DNA of 13,621 nucleotides from an uncultured Eubacteriales bacterium (GTDB taxonomy: Bacteria; Bacillota; Clostridia; Oscillospirales; CAG-272), in NCBI GenBank assembly GCA_934467435.1, contig CAKSLR010000032.1, positions 1 through 13,621 on the forward strand. Reading direction: 5' to 3'. The notes below the pieces were generated by a model. That model did not search any database, was not told the origin of the DNA, and was given only the letters and a program-made list of their open reading frames with translations. Position numbers and translations under genes: made by a program. Below are positions 6,680-13,148 of this stretch, one piece after another. How positions within the stretch are numbered: the first letter of the stretch is position 1; the number at the start of each line of letters is the position of its first letter.

Positions 6680-7401
6680 AAATTCTCCTTTCGGGGGGCA
6701 CGGGTAAGGGTGGTGAACGAAAGTTCAGCCGCCTCCCGCGAAATATTGCAGCCGAGCAGATACATCGGCACGGTGCAGAGCAGGGCATCGGCAAGCGATA
6801 TGGTACGGTTCATTTCCATCGCGTCCTTCGGGCGTAACAGTTGCCCGAAAATGTGGTCTACCGCCTCACCGGATGCCATGGGACGGATGCGATTTTCCGT
6901 GCTGCGCTCAAGAAAGCAGATGGCGGCAAGGGGGGCGGACGTATTGCGGTTCCACCCTTCTTTTCCGCACCAGGGGGTACCGTATGCGATAAACCCGCCT
7001 TCCGGCGTGCGGCGCAGAATGGGTTTGTCACCGTTGATAATGGTGACGGCGTCTCCATAGACCTGCCGCCACAGGGAGATATGCGTGCTTTTGCCGGTGC
7101 CGCTGTGGGCAGAGAAAGCGTAGGCGCGTCCGTCATATGCCACCACCGCCGCGTGCATGAGAAATGCATCGTACGGAAGCAGGGCGCGACAGAGGTGCCG
7201 GTAAACCGAAATGCTTTCGTGGTACCCGAGAGAGAAATTCGGCTTTTCCCGGTGCGAGGCCAGAATTTCTTCCTCCGGTACCTCTACCGAAAAATCAGCG
7301 CGTGCACCCGCAGGGGCAAGGTAGGCGGCGCATTGCCGCAAAACGAACGGGTAGTGGGCATGAATTTCAATATTCAGGTCGGCAATGCGGTAAACAGGCA
7401 T
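6676..7401 (-). CDS. HprK/PEP-carboxykinase-fold P-loop protein (HprK-like kinase)
   Basis: The 241-residue product has a P-loop AHSGTGKST (98-106) preceded by FLMHAAVVAYDGRAYAFS, as in the C-terminal domain of HPr kinase/phosphorylase, then INGDKP (122-127), GTPWCGK (141-147) and an N..APLAAICFLER segment (153-166). It lacks the longer architecture of true HprK and is not likely to act on HPr. Members of this fold occur next to PqqD genes; in some lasso peptide clusters a related kinase phosphorylates the peptide. Here it sits in a two-gene unit with a PqqD-like gene and shares four bases with it, so joint function is inferred. The ATG at 7401 was chosen over 7425 because GAGGAG lies six bases upstream. 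It lies 60 bases downstream of msmX with a hairpin, but no strong U-tract, in between. Confidence 0.75.
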   Translation of the reverse strand: MPVYRIADLNIEIHAHYPFVLRQCAAYLAPAGARADFSVEVPEEEILASHREKPNFSLGYHESISVYRHLCRALLPYDAFLMHAAVVAYDGRAYAFSAHSGTGKSTHISLWRQVYGDAVTIINGDKPILRRTPEGGFIAYGTPWCGKEGWNRNTSAPLAAICFLERSTENRIRPMASGEAVDHIFGQLLRPKDAMEMNRTISLADALLCTVPMYLLGCNISREAAELSFTTLTRAPRKENL

Positions 7402-7424
7402 AAAAAACTCCTCACAACAGAACA

Positions 7425-7453
7425 CCGGCAGGCAGAAAAGACCTGCCTGCCGG
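7425..7453 (-). terminator. Hairpin between msmX and the HprK-like gene (weak terminator or mRNA processing/stability element)
   Basis: An 11-bp perfect stem (7425-7435 with 7443-7453) with a seven-base loop lies eight bases past the msmX stop. On the minus strand it is followed by GTGTTCTGTT, not by a clean T-run, so it would terminate only in part. It may protect the msmX 3' end and lower expression of the two genes after it. Confidence 0.6.
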
Positions 7454-7461
7454 AATTTGTT

Positions 7462-8589
7462 TCAGTGAACGATGCAACGCTCGGTGTCAATATCAAAAAT
7501 GTGCAGACGACCGGTGTCAATGGCAACCTTCACAGTCTCACCGGCGCGGGAGATCGAGTGCGGCGAAACGCGCGCGATCAGGTTGTTCGTGTCCTCTTCC
7601 TGCCCCTTATAGCGCAGGTACAGGAAAATTTCCGAACCCATCAACTCGGTCACGTCGATATCCACATCGATAATGTTCTCCGGCATGCTGGAGAGGTACA
7701 TCGGCTCGTCATGAATACACTCGGGGCGCAGACCCAGCACAACCTGGCGATCGATATATTCCTTCAGGGCAGGGTTGTTTGCCTTTTCGGTCGGCAGGCG
7801 CAGTGTGTTTTCGCCAAACTGCACGTACAGGTCGTTGTCTTTCTTAATCAGTTTCGCATTGATGAAGTTCATCTGCGGCGTGCCGATAAAGCCGGCAACG
7901 AAGGTGTTGACCGGGTAATCATACAGGCTCTGCGGGGTATCTACCTGTTGAATCAGACCGTCCTTCATGACAACGATACGGCTCGCCATGGTCATAGCCT
8001 CGGTCTGGTCGTGGGTCACGTAAATGAAGGTGGTGCCGACCTTTTTATGAATCTTGGTCAACTCGGTTCTCATGGAAGCACGCAGTTTCGCATCGAGGTT
8101 GGAAAGCGGTTCGTCCAGAAGGAAGACCTTCGGGTTCCGCACGATGGCACGACCGAGCGCCACACGCTGTTTCTGACCGCCGGAAAGCGCCTTCGGCTTT
8201 CTTTCCAGCAGGTGGTTGATGTCCAGAATCCGGGCAGCCTCTTCCACGCGGCGTTTGATCTCTTCCTTCGGTACCTTGCGCAACTTCAGACCGAATGCCA
8301 TGTTCTCAAACACGGTCATGTGCGGGTACAGTGCATAGTTCTGGAACACCATGGCGATATCGCGGTCTTTCGGCGCGACGTCGTTGACCAGCCGGTCGCC
8401 GATAAAAAGTTCGCCTTCGGTAATCTCTTCCAGACCTGCGATCATACGCAGGGTCGTGGACTTACCGCAGCCGGAAGGACCGACAAAGATCAAAAACTCC
8501 TTGTCCTTGATGTCCAGGCAGAAGTCGGAAACGGCGGTTACGCCGCCGGGGTATCTTTTATAAATATGCTTCAGAGATACGCTTGCCAT
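7462..8589 (-). CDS. msmX: Sugar ABC transporter ATP-binding protein (MsmX/UgpC/MalK type)
   Basis: The 375-residue product powers carbohydrate ABC importers from the cytoplasmic face of the membrane. Walker A GPSGCGKST is at 37-45, the Q-loop Gln at 83, the signature LSGGQ at 135-139, Walker B VFLLDE at 155-160, the D-loop SNLDAKL at 163-169 and the switch His at 193. The C-terminal part from about residue 235 is the regulatory TOBE/OB domain, with GLRPECIHDEP and VTELMGSEIFLYLRYKG typical of the MsmX/UgpC branch. In Gram-positive bacteria this ATPase is often encoded alone and shared by many CUT1 importers; the absence of permease or binding-protein genes here fits that. The start at 8589 has GGAGG five bases upstream, better than the in-frame ATG at 8601. 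A promoter lies just upstream. Confidence 0.95.
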   Translation of the reverse strand: MASVSLKHIYKRYPGGVTAVSDFCLDIKDKEFLIFVGPSGCGKSTTLRMIAGLEEITEGELFIGDRLVNDVAPKDRDIAMVFQNYALYPHMTVFENMAFGLKLRKVPKEEIKRRVEEAARILDINHLLERKPKALSGGQKQRVALGRAIVRNPKVFLLDEPLSNLDAKLRASMRTELTKIHKKVGTTFIYVTHDQTEAMTMASRIVVMKDGLIQQVDTPQSLYDYPVNTFVAGFIGTPQMNFINAKLIKKDNDLYVQFGENTLRLPTEKANNPALKEYIDRQVVLGLRPECIHDEPMYLSSMPENIIDVDIDVTELMGSEIFLYLRYKGQEEDTNNLIARVSPHSISRAGETVKVAIDTGRLHIFDIDTERCIVH

Positions 8590-8630
8590 AAAAACCTCCA
8601 AAATAATTACATATATTTTTTACGTACATT

Positions 8631-8659
8631 AGTATAGCAGATTTCCATGCAAAAGAAAA
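8631..8659 (-). promoter_or_regulatory. Extended -10 promoter for msmX
   Basis: On the minus strand, TATACT (8636-8631) is preceded by TGC, making an extended -10. The -35 position 17 bases upstream reads TTTTCT (8659-8654), which is weak. The predicted transcript start is near 8624. Farther upstream are a TGTATACA palindrome (8702-8709) and a TTGCA/TGCAA inverted repeat (8681-8699), which could be regulator sites. Confidence 0.65.
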
Positions 8660-8764
8660 GAGGGCATTTTGCCAAAGTTTTTGCATGATGTTTGTGCAAC
8701 TTGTATACATACGGAAAAACACGGTGGGAGAAACTCCATCTTTTCTGGATGATATTTTAATATA

Positions 8765-10939
8765 TTAAGATTTTTGTTCCCCGTCTGCCAGCCCCTTGCG
8801 CGTCAGGGCAATGCGCTTGCGCCCGAGATCCACGCTCTTGATGCGCACCTCAATCACGTCGCCCACCGAAAACAGTTCCCGCGGGTGGGAGATATAGCGG
8901 TCGCTCATCTCTGAGATGTGCAAAAGCCCGTCCTCGTGTACGCCGATGTCGACAAACGCGCCGAAATCCACTACGTTCCGCACGGTGCCCTTCAGAAGCA
9001 TTCCCTCGCTCAGATCCTTCATTTCCAGCACGTCCGAGCGCAGAACCGGTGCCGGCGCCGTATCCCGGATGTCGCGTCCCGGTTTTTCCAGTTCGCCGAT
9101 GATGTCAAGCAGCGTCGGTTCCCCGCACCCGAGTGCCGCCGCAACCTGATTGGCGCCGCGCAAGGTGACCTTTGCCCGCAGCATGGCAATGTTGCCTTCC
9201 GCCACGTCCGCTTCGGTATAACCGAACAGGGCAAGCAGCCGCCGTGCCAGATCATAGGATTCGGGGTGTACGCCGGTGTTGTCAAACACCTCCGCCGAGC
9301 CGGGAACCCGCAAAAAGCCGGCACACTGTTCGTAGGCTTTGGCACCGATCTTCGGCACTTTTTTGATCTGTGCGCGCCCGGTAAAGGCGCCGTTTTCCTC
9401 CCGGTATGCCACCATGTTTTTGGCGGCGGTGGTGTTGATGCCCGCGATATAGGAGAGCAGGGAATAGGAGGCGGTGTTGACATCCACACCTACGGCGTTG
9501 ACGCAGTCCTCCACCACGCCGCCGAGCGCCTCGGAAAGGCGGGCGGGCTTCATATCATGCTGATACTGCCCCACGCCAATCGCCTGCGGCTCGATTTTCA
9601 CCAGTTCGGCAAGCGGATCCTGCAGACGTCTGGCAATCGAAACGGCGGAACGTTCGGTTACGTCGAAATCGGGGAACTCTTCCGCCCCGAGTTTGGAGGC
9701 GGAATAAACGCTTGCCCCCGCCTCGCTGACGATGGTGTATTTCACGTCGCGGTCCAGTCCCTTCAGCGTTTCGGCAATGAACTGCTCGCTCTCGCGGGAG
9801 GCGGTGCCGTTGCCGATGGCAACCACATCCACGCCCCATTTGCGGCAGAGGCGGATGACCGTATCCCGGCTGCGGGGAATGTCCTCACGCGGTTTGGTGG
9901 GATAGATGACGGCGGTATCCAGCACTTTGCCCGTGCTGTCCACCACGGCCAGTTTGCACCCCGTGCGGTAGCCGGGGTCGTACCCCAATACAGTTTTCCC
10001 CTTCAGCGGCGAAATCATCAGCAGATTGCGCAAATTTTCGGCAAATACTTTCAGCGCCCCTTCGCTTGCCGTGTCAAACAGGTCGGAGCGGATTTCCCGT
10101 TCGATGGCGGGGAAGATCAGGCGGTCGTAACTGTCCCGGATGGTGGGCATCAGATAGCGCAGTGCCGGGCTGCCCGCGTTTTTGACGATGTGTGCCGAAA
10201 GACGGGAAACGGCGTCTTCCTCCGGCACCTCCACCGTAACCTTGAGAAATTCTTCTTTTTCCCCGCGGTTGATGGCAAGAATCCGGTGCGGGCGCAGTTT
10301 TTTGATCGGCTCGCGGAAGTCGTAATAGTCGTGATAGACTGAGTCCTCCTCTTTCGCCGCCCGGGTCACCAGCGTGCCGTTCTGCATGGTGAAAGTACGC
10401 AGCATTTTGCGGAAGTCGGCGGAGTTGGCAATGTCCTCGGCAAGAATGTCGCAGGCGCCGGCAAGCGCTTCTTCGGCATTTGCCACGCCTTTTTCTTCGT
10501 TGACGTAGGTAAGCGCCTCCTCTTCAATTGTCGGGGCGTAGGTGTCCCGCTGCTCTGCAATCAGGGCGGCAAGCGGGGCAAGTCCCTTCTCCCGCGCCAC
10601 CGAGGCGCGCGTTTTCCGCTTCGGGCGGAAGGGGCGGTAGATATCTTCCAGTTCCACCAGTGTGGCGGCGCGTTCGAGGGCTGCGGTGATTTCTGGCGTC
10701 AGGTTGCCCTGTGCCTCGATCAGGGCGGAAATCTCGCCCCGCCGCTCGTCCATCTTGCGCAGGTGGTTCAGTTTTTCTTCCAGGGCTCGCAGGGTGACGT
10801 CGTCAAGACTCCCCGTTACTTCCTTCCGATACCGGGCAATGAAGGGAACGGTATTGCCGCCGTCCAGCAGTTCCACGGTGCTCTTCACCTGCTCCTCTCC
10901 GAGGTGCAGTTCGCTTGCAATCGCCTTGATGATATCCAT
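8765..10939 (-). CDS. tex: Tex, RNA-binding transcription accessory protein
   Basis: The 724-residue product is a complete Tex protein, a cytoplasmic nucleic-acid-binding factor linked to transcription and, in some species, toxin expression. The N-terminal helix-turn-helix-rich part is typical (ELLDGGNTVPFIARYRKE near 23-40; ELEDIYRPFRPKRKTRA near 96-112). A YqgF/RNase H-like domain runs from about 316 (VLGYDPGYRTGCKLAVVD) to about 450, then GVGQYQHDM near 455-463. Helix-hairpin-helix motifs lie near 495-545 (SYIAGINTTAAKNMV; KVPKIGAKAYEQCAGFLRV), and an S1 domain near 644-715 (GTVRNVVDFGAFVDIGVHEDGLLHISEMS). The start ATG follows the rsuA stop TAA with no base between; the ribosome binding site AAGGAG lies within the last rsuA codons. 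No convincing terminator is seen after the stop. Confidence 0.97.
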   Translation of the reverse strand: MDIIKAIASELHLGEEQVKSTVELLDGGNTVPFIARYRKEVTGSLDDVTLRALEEKLNHLRKMDERRGEISALIEAQGNLTPEITAALERAATLVELEDIYRPFRPKRKTRASVAREKGLAPLAALIAEQRDTYAPTIEEEALTYVNEEKGVANAEEALAGACDILAEDIANSADFRKMLRTFTMQNGTLVTRAAKEEDSVYHDYYDFREPIKKLRPHRILAINRGEKEEFLKVTVEVPEEDAVSRLSAHIVKNAGSPALRYLMPTIRDSYDRLIFPAIEREIRSDLFDTASEGALKVFAENLRNLLMISPLKGKTVLGYDPGYRTGCKLAVVDSTGKVLDTAVIYPTKPREDIPRSRDTVIRLCRKWGVDVVAIGNGTASRESEQFIAETLKGLDRDVKYTIVSEAGASVYSASKLGAEEFPDFDVTERSAVSIARRLQDPLAELVKIEPQAIGVGQYQHDMKPARLSEALGGVVEDCVNAVGVDVNTASYSLLSYIAGINTTAAKNMVAYREENGAFTGRAQIKKVPKIGAKAYEQCAGFLRVPGSAEVFDNTGVHPESYDLARRLLALFGYTEADVAEGNIAMLRAKVTLRGANQVAAALGCGEPTLLDIIGELEKPGRDIRDTAPAPVLRSDVLEMKDLSEGMLLKGTVRNVVDFGAFVDIGVHEDGLLHISEMSDRYISHPRELFSVGDVIEVRIKSVDLGRKRIALTRKGLADGEQKS

Positions 10940-11659
10940 TTATTTCTCCTTTTCCTCTGTGGCTTTTCTGAGTATGGAAATTTCTTCTTCACTTGCCGGA
11001 CGGATGGCGCCGGGGGCAAGATCGGGGGGGAGGGGAATCCCGGCAAACGAGATGCGCGAAAGCGTCATCACGCGGCTGCCGAGCGCCTCCACCATACGTT
11101 TAATCTGGTGGTATTTTCCTTCCGTCAAGGTAATCTCGCCGCCCGCGCGCCCGTCATCTGCCCGCAGGACGGCAGGCTTGCAATGCTCGCTTCCGAGGAC
11201 CATGCCGGAAGCAAACCGTTCCTCTGCCCCTGCGGGGAGCGGCGGCGTGCAGGTAAAACAATAGATTTTTTCTACGTGATGCCGGGGGGAGAGCAGACGG
11301 TGCGAAAGTTGCCCGTCATTGGTCAGCAGTAAAAGCCCCGTGGTGTCGCGGTCGAGCCGCCCGCAGGGGAAAAGACCGCGCCTGTCGTAAGGCGGGGGCA
11401 GCAGATCGGTCACGCACGGCAGTTTTCCGTCCTCCGTGGCGCTGACATATCCCGCCGGCTTGTGGAGCCAAAGGTAATCGAAGCGCGAAAAGGCAAGTTC
11501 CTTCCCGTCCAGCAGGATGGTGTCCTCTCCCTCCCGGATATGGCGGCTTGCGTCCCGCAGCACGGCACCGTTGACGGTAATGCGCCCTTTTTTTACCGCG
11601 GCGGCGGCTTCCCGGCGGGAAAACAGCCCGCTGTCGCACAAAAATTTATCTAACCGCAT
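10940..11659 (-). CDS. rsuA: RsuA-family 16S rRNA pseudouridine synthase
   Basis: The 239-residue product has an N-terminal S4 RNA-binding domain (MRLDKFLCDSGLFSRREA through about residue 60) and a pseudouridine synthase domain with the motif GRLDRDTTGLLLLTNDG (100-116), in which Asp103 is the expected catalytic residue. LSHRLLSPRHHVEKIY (118-133), KPAVLRADD and EGKYHQIKRMVEALG (180-194) match the RsuA branch, which makes pseudouridine 516 (E. coli numbering) in 16S rRNA; RluB/RluE-like activity is the alternative. The start ATG at 11659 has AAGGAG seven bases upstream and gives the usual MRLDKFL N-terminus; an open frame extends 26 codons farther upstream but has no support. It forms a tight two-gene unit with tex. 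The likely promoter is about 250 bases upstream, past two repeats. Confidence 0.93.
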   Translation of the reverse strand: MRLDKFLCDSGLFSRREAAAAVKKGRITVNGAVLRDASRHIREGEDTILLDGKELAFSRFDYLWLHKPAGYVSATEDGKLPCVTDLLPPPYDRRGLFPCGRLDRDTTGLLLLTNDGQLSHRLLSPRHHVEKIYCFTCTPPLPAGAEERFASGMVLGSEHCKPAVLRADDGRAGGEITLTEGKYHQIKRMVEALGSRVMTLSRISFAGIPLPPDLAPGAIRPASEEEISILRKATEEKEK

Positions 11660-11722
11660 GCCAGCGCTCCTTGTTTTTTCTGTTTTTCGCCCCGTTTTTG
11701 CGGGGGGGTCGCGCCGCGATCT

Positions 11723-11776
11723 GCCGTGCGGGAGCACGGAGAGGGCGGCAGCTCAGGCGGTTTGCCAGGCAAACCG
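11723..11776. repeat. 54-bp repeat, copy 1
   Basis: This copy and the one at 11849-11902 agree at 52 of 54 positions; the differences are in the middle (TCA versus CCG after GCGGCAGC). The unit holds two dyads: CCGTGC-GGGA-GCACGG and CGGTTTG-CCAGG-CAAACCG. In this copy the second stem extends to nine pairs (GGCGGTTTG with CAAACCGCC). Ten bases beyond the end, ATTTTACCAT (11786-11795) resembles ATTATACCAT at the same offset in copy 2. The form suggests a dispersed intergenic element (REP-like) and not coding DNA. Confidence 0.9.
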
Positions 11777-11796
11777 CCGGAAGGGATTTTACCATG

Positions 11797-11832
11797 AGCC
11801 AAAAATGCTTGCTTGCAAGGGCATTTTTGCGA
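11797..11832. repeat. U-rich hairpin between the two repeat copies
   Basis: CCAAAAATGC (11799 region) and GCATTTTTGC (11821-11830) form a stem of about nine pairs around an internal TTGCTTGCAAGG. On the minus strand, which carries the rsuA leader, the right arm ends in five Ts inside the stem but no free T-run follows, so it is not a standard terminator. Confidence 0.55.
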
Positions 11833-11848
11833 AGCCGTCAATGCTGCA

Positions 11849-11902
11849 GCCGTGCGGGAGCACGGAGAGGGCGGCAGCCCGGGCGGTTTGCCAGGCAAAC
11901 CG
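11849..11902. repeat. 54-bp repeat, copy 2
   Basis: This direct repeat of copy 1 starts 126 bases after it. CTGCAG hexamers lie at both borders (11844-11849 and 11904-11909). The probable -10 box of the rsuA-tex promoter (11912-11917) lies ten bases past its end. Confidence 0.9.
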
Positions 11903-11911
11903 ACTGCAGTT

Positions 11912-11940
11912 ATTATACCATAATTCCCCCGTCAAGTAAA
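11912..11940 (-). promoter_or_regulatory. Probable promoter of rsuA-tex, upstream of both repeats
   Basis: On the minus strand, TATAAT (11917-11912) is preceded by TGG, an extended -10, and TTTACT (11940-11935) lies 17 bases upstream as a four-of-six -35. Transcription would begin near 11905 and run through both repeats, giving a leader of about 245 bases. No comparable promoter is seen closer to rsuA. Confidence 0.65.
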
Positions 11941-11956
11941 CCCCGCCCGGCGAATT

Positions 11957-12008
11957 TCCGAAAAAGAAAAAGAGAAACACCGGCAGGGTTTGCCGGTGTT
12001 TCTCTTTT
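11957..12008 (-). terminator. Terminator of the exonuclease gene
   Basis: An 18-bp perfect stem (11968-11985 with 11991-12008, loop GGGTT) is followed on the minus strand by T-rich TCTTTTTC (11967-11960). It begins 25 bases past the exonuclease stop. The stem is A/T-rich at its base, so it may also stop plus-strand transcripts. Confidence 0.93.
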
Positions 12009-12032
12009 GCCGAATTTCCGTAAAGGGCAGGG

Positions 12033-13022
12033 TCAGTTGCCTGCTTCGGCTGCCGCGGCGGTTTCCTCTGCCTGCTTTTTCGGGCGGCGGGGACGGCGGC
12101 GTTTCTGGGTGGCGGCATCGGCTTCCTTCAGCCGCCGCCTGTAATCCTTTTCCCCGTCTTCCGTGGCGGGAAACAGATCACATTTGGCACGCCAGGTACC
12201 GTTAAAACAACGGCAGAGGCGCATCCTTAAAAAGAGTTTACCATGCGAAGGACAGGTAAAGAGGCGCGTGTAACGCTGCCCCTTGGAGTGGAGCATGGCA
12301 TCCAGCGGTGTCAGGGGGGCGGAGCAGATCGGGCATACGGGGGCTGCTGCATAGGGGTGGCGGAGCGCATGATCCGGCGTTTCAAACCCGGTTTCACCCG
12401 CGTCTGCGTCGCCGATCACGGCAGAGAACAAAGTGTCTCCCCGTTTATCATCGTATTGCGCAATGCCACGCTCAACATCCAGTTGCCTTGCAACCAGGGC
12501 GGTAAAATAGGCGTCATTCAGGGCGTCATGTGCCGGAAGGTTCTGTTCGATGGTAAAGAACTCCATGGCGTACTCCAGCGAGCGTTGCAGGCGGCTGCCG
12601 TCGGTCTGCTGCGAAAAAATTCGTTGCAGATCATAGGTGCGGTGCAGCCAACTGCCGTCCATCCGGTGTGCGCGCAAATTATCTTCCAGCATGGGAATGT
12701 CGTCCGGGCCCCAGGTCAGAAACGCAAAATCCTCGCCGCACCATTTTTCAAACCGTGCAATGGCTTCGGGCAGCGGCGTGCCGTGGTCGATCATGGTCTG
12801 ATCGATGCCCGTCAGGCGCATGACATGTCGCTGAATGGTTTTGAAAAATTTCGGCTTGACGATAATGCGATAACTGCCGATGATGTTGAGTTCCCTGTCC
12901 AGTTTGACCGCGCCGATCTGAATCACCTCGCCGCGCAACCGGCATTCCAGCCGTTTCTGCACGGCAAGTGCCTTCTGCGCATACGCCTGGTTCCACTCCA
13001 GATCGAGGGAAATGTAGTTCAT
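12033..13022 (-). CDS. DEDDh-family 3'-5' exonuclease with C-terminal Cys/His cluster and basic tail
   Basis: The 329-residue product starts with a DnaQ-like exonuclease domain: ExoI DLEWNQ with Asp7 and Glu9, ExoII TWGPDDIPML with Asp107/Asp108, and ExoIII PAHDALNDAYFTALVA with His165 and Asp170, the HxxxxD form of DEDDh enzymes. It may trim RNA or DNA 3' ends, as in the KapD/ERI-1-like group; the substrate is unknown. After residue 225, CPIC (230-233) and CPSH (257-260) could bind zinc, followed by more Cys residues (270, 272, 281). The tail (about 294-317) is rich in Arg and Lys with RRRPRRPKK, likely to bind nucleic acid, and ends in an Ala/Glu stretch. The ATG at 13022 is preceded by AAGGAAAG about ten bases upstream, a weaker site than its neighbours have. 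It is a single-gene unit with its own promoter and terminator. Confidence 0.85.
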   Translation of the reverse strand: MNYISLDLEWNQAYAQKALAVQKRLECRLRGEVIQIGAVKLDRELNIIGSYRIIVKPKFFKTIQRHVMRLTGIDQTMIDHGTPLPEAIARFEKWCGEDFAFLTWGPDDIPMLEDNLRAHRMDGSWLHRTYDLQRIFSQQTDGSRLQRSLEYAMEFFTIEQNLPAHDALNDAYFTALVARQLDVERGIAQYDDKRGDTLFSAVIGDADAGETGFETPDHALRHPYAAAPVCPICSAPLTPLDAMLHSKGQRYTRLFTCPSHGKLFLRMRLCRCFNGTWRAKCDLFPATEDGEKDYRRRLKEADAATQKRRRPRRPKKQAEETAAAAEAGN

Positions 13023-13063
13023 CCGTTTGCTTCTTTCCTTGGTCTTGTGTCAGAGACATCTCT

Positions 13064-13092
13064 ATTCTAACATTTTTTCTTCCGGGATGCAA
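13064..13092 (-). promoter_or_regulatory. Extended -10 promoter for the exonuclease gene
   Basis: On the minus strand, TTGCAT (13092-13087), a 17-base spacer and TAGAAT (13069-13064) preceded by TGT. Transcription should begin near 13057, about 35 bases before the start codon. It lies directly after the terminator of the next gene. Confidence 0.75.
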
Positions 13093-13104
13093 GAGGCTTT
13101 TCGG

Positions 13105-13148
13105 AAAAAAGAAAAAAAGAAACCGGGGCACCTACAGGCGCCCGGTTT
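13105..13148 (-). terminator. Terminator of the edge gene
   Basis: On the minus strand AAACCGGG and its partner CCCGGTTT (13120-13127 with 13141-13148) form a stem, with inner GC pairs and a bulge possible. It is followed by a T-rich tract (13122-13105). It abuts the stop codon at 13149. Confidence 0.85.

Larger units (their letters stand above)
11660..12032. other. Long non-coding interval upstream of rsuA holding repeats, hairpins, a promoter and a terminator
   Basis: This 373-base gap contains, from left to right: the rsuA ribosome binding site region; a small CCCCG/CGGGG hairpin near 11690-11707; repeat copy 1; a U-rich hairpin; repeat copy 2; the probable rsuA-tex promoter; and the terminator of the exonuclease gene. 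I see no credible gene in it. An open frame on the minus strand (11898-11650) is simply the repeats read as Pro/Ser/Arg-rich protein. Confidence 0.7.

Noticed and set aside
6841..8637. A 598-codon open frame on the plus strand opposite the HprK-like gene and msmX.
   Set aside because: It is antisense to msmX and the kinase, which have clear motifs and ribosome binding sites. Its translation resembles no family and spans the terminator hairpin.
8681..8709. A plus-strand promoter-like pair TTGCAT-17-TATACA.
   Set aside because: It would transcribe towards the 3' end of tex with no gene to serve on that strand. It is more likely chance in an AT-rich gap.
8733..8757. A tex terminator formed by TCCA/TGGA around TCTTTTC.
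   Set aside because: The stem is only four pairs and no T-run follows on the minus strand.
8918..10342. A 474-codon open frame on the plus strand opposite tex.
   Set aside because: The tex frame is complete and strongly conserved; the antisense frame has no start signals or recognisable motifs.
11650..11898. An 82-codon minus-strand open frame with two PGKPPxLPPSPCSRTA-like segments, at first sight a repeat peptide.
   Set aside because: The peptide repeat is just the 54-bp DNA repeat read in frame. The dyads and the non-coding context favour an intergenic element, and there is no suitable ribosome binding site.
11723..11902. A CRISPR array, considered because of two near-identical repeats separated by a 72-base spacer.
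   Set aside because: There are only two copies, the repeat is 54 bp with two internal dyads, the spacer is itself a hairpin, and no cas genes are present.
12243..13070. A 275-codon plus-strand open frame opposite the exonuclease gene.
   Set aside because: The minus-strand exonuclease has all catalytic motifs, a promoter and a terminator; the opposite frame runs through the terminator-proximal and promoter regions with no motifs.
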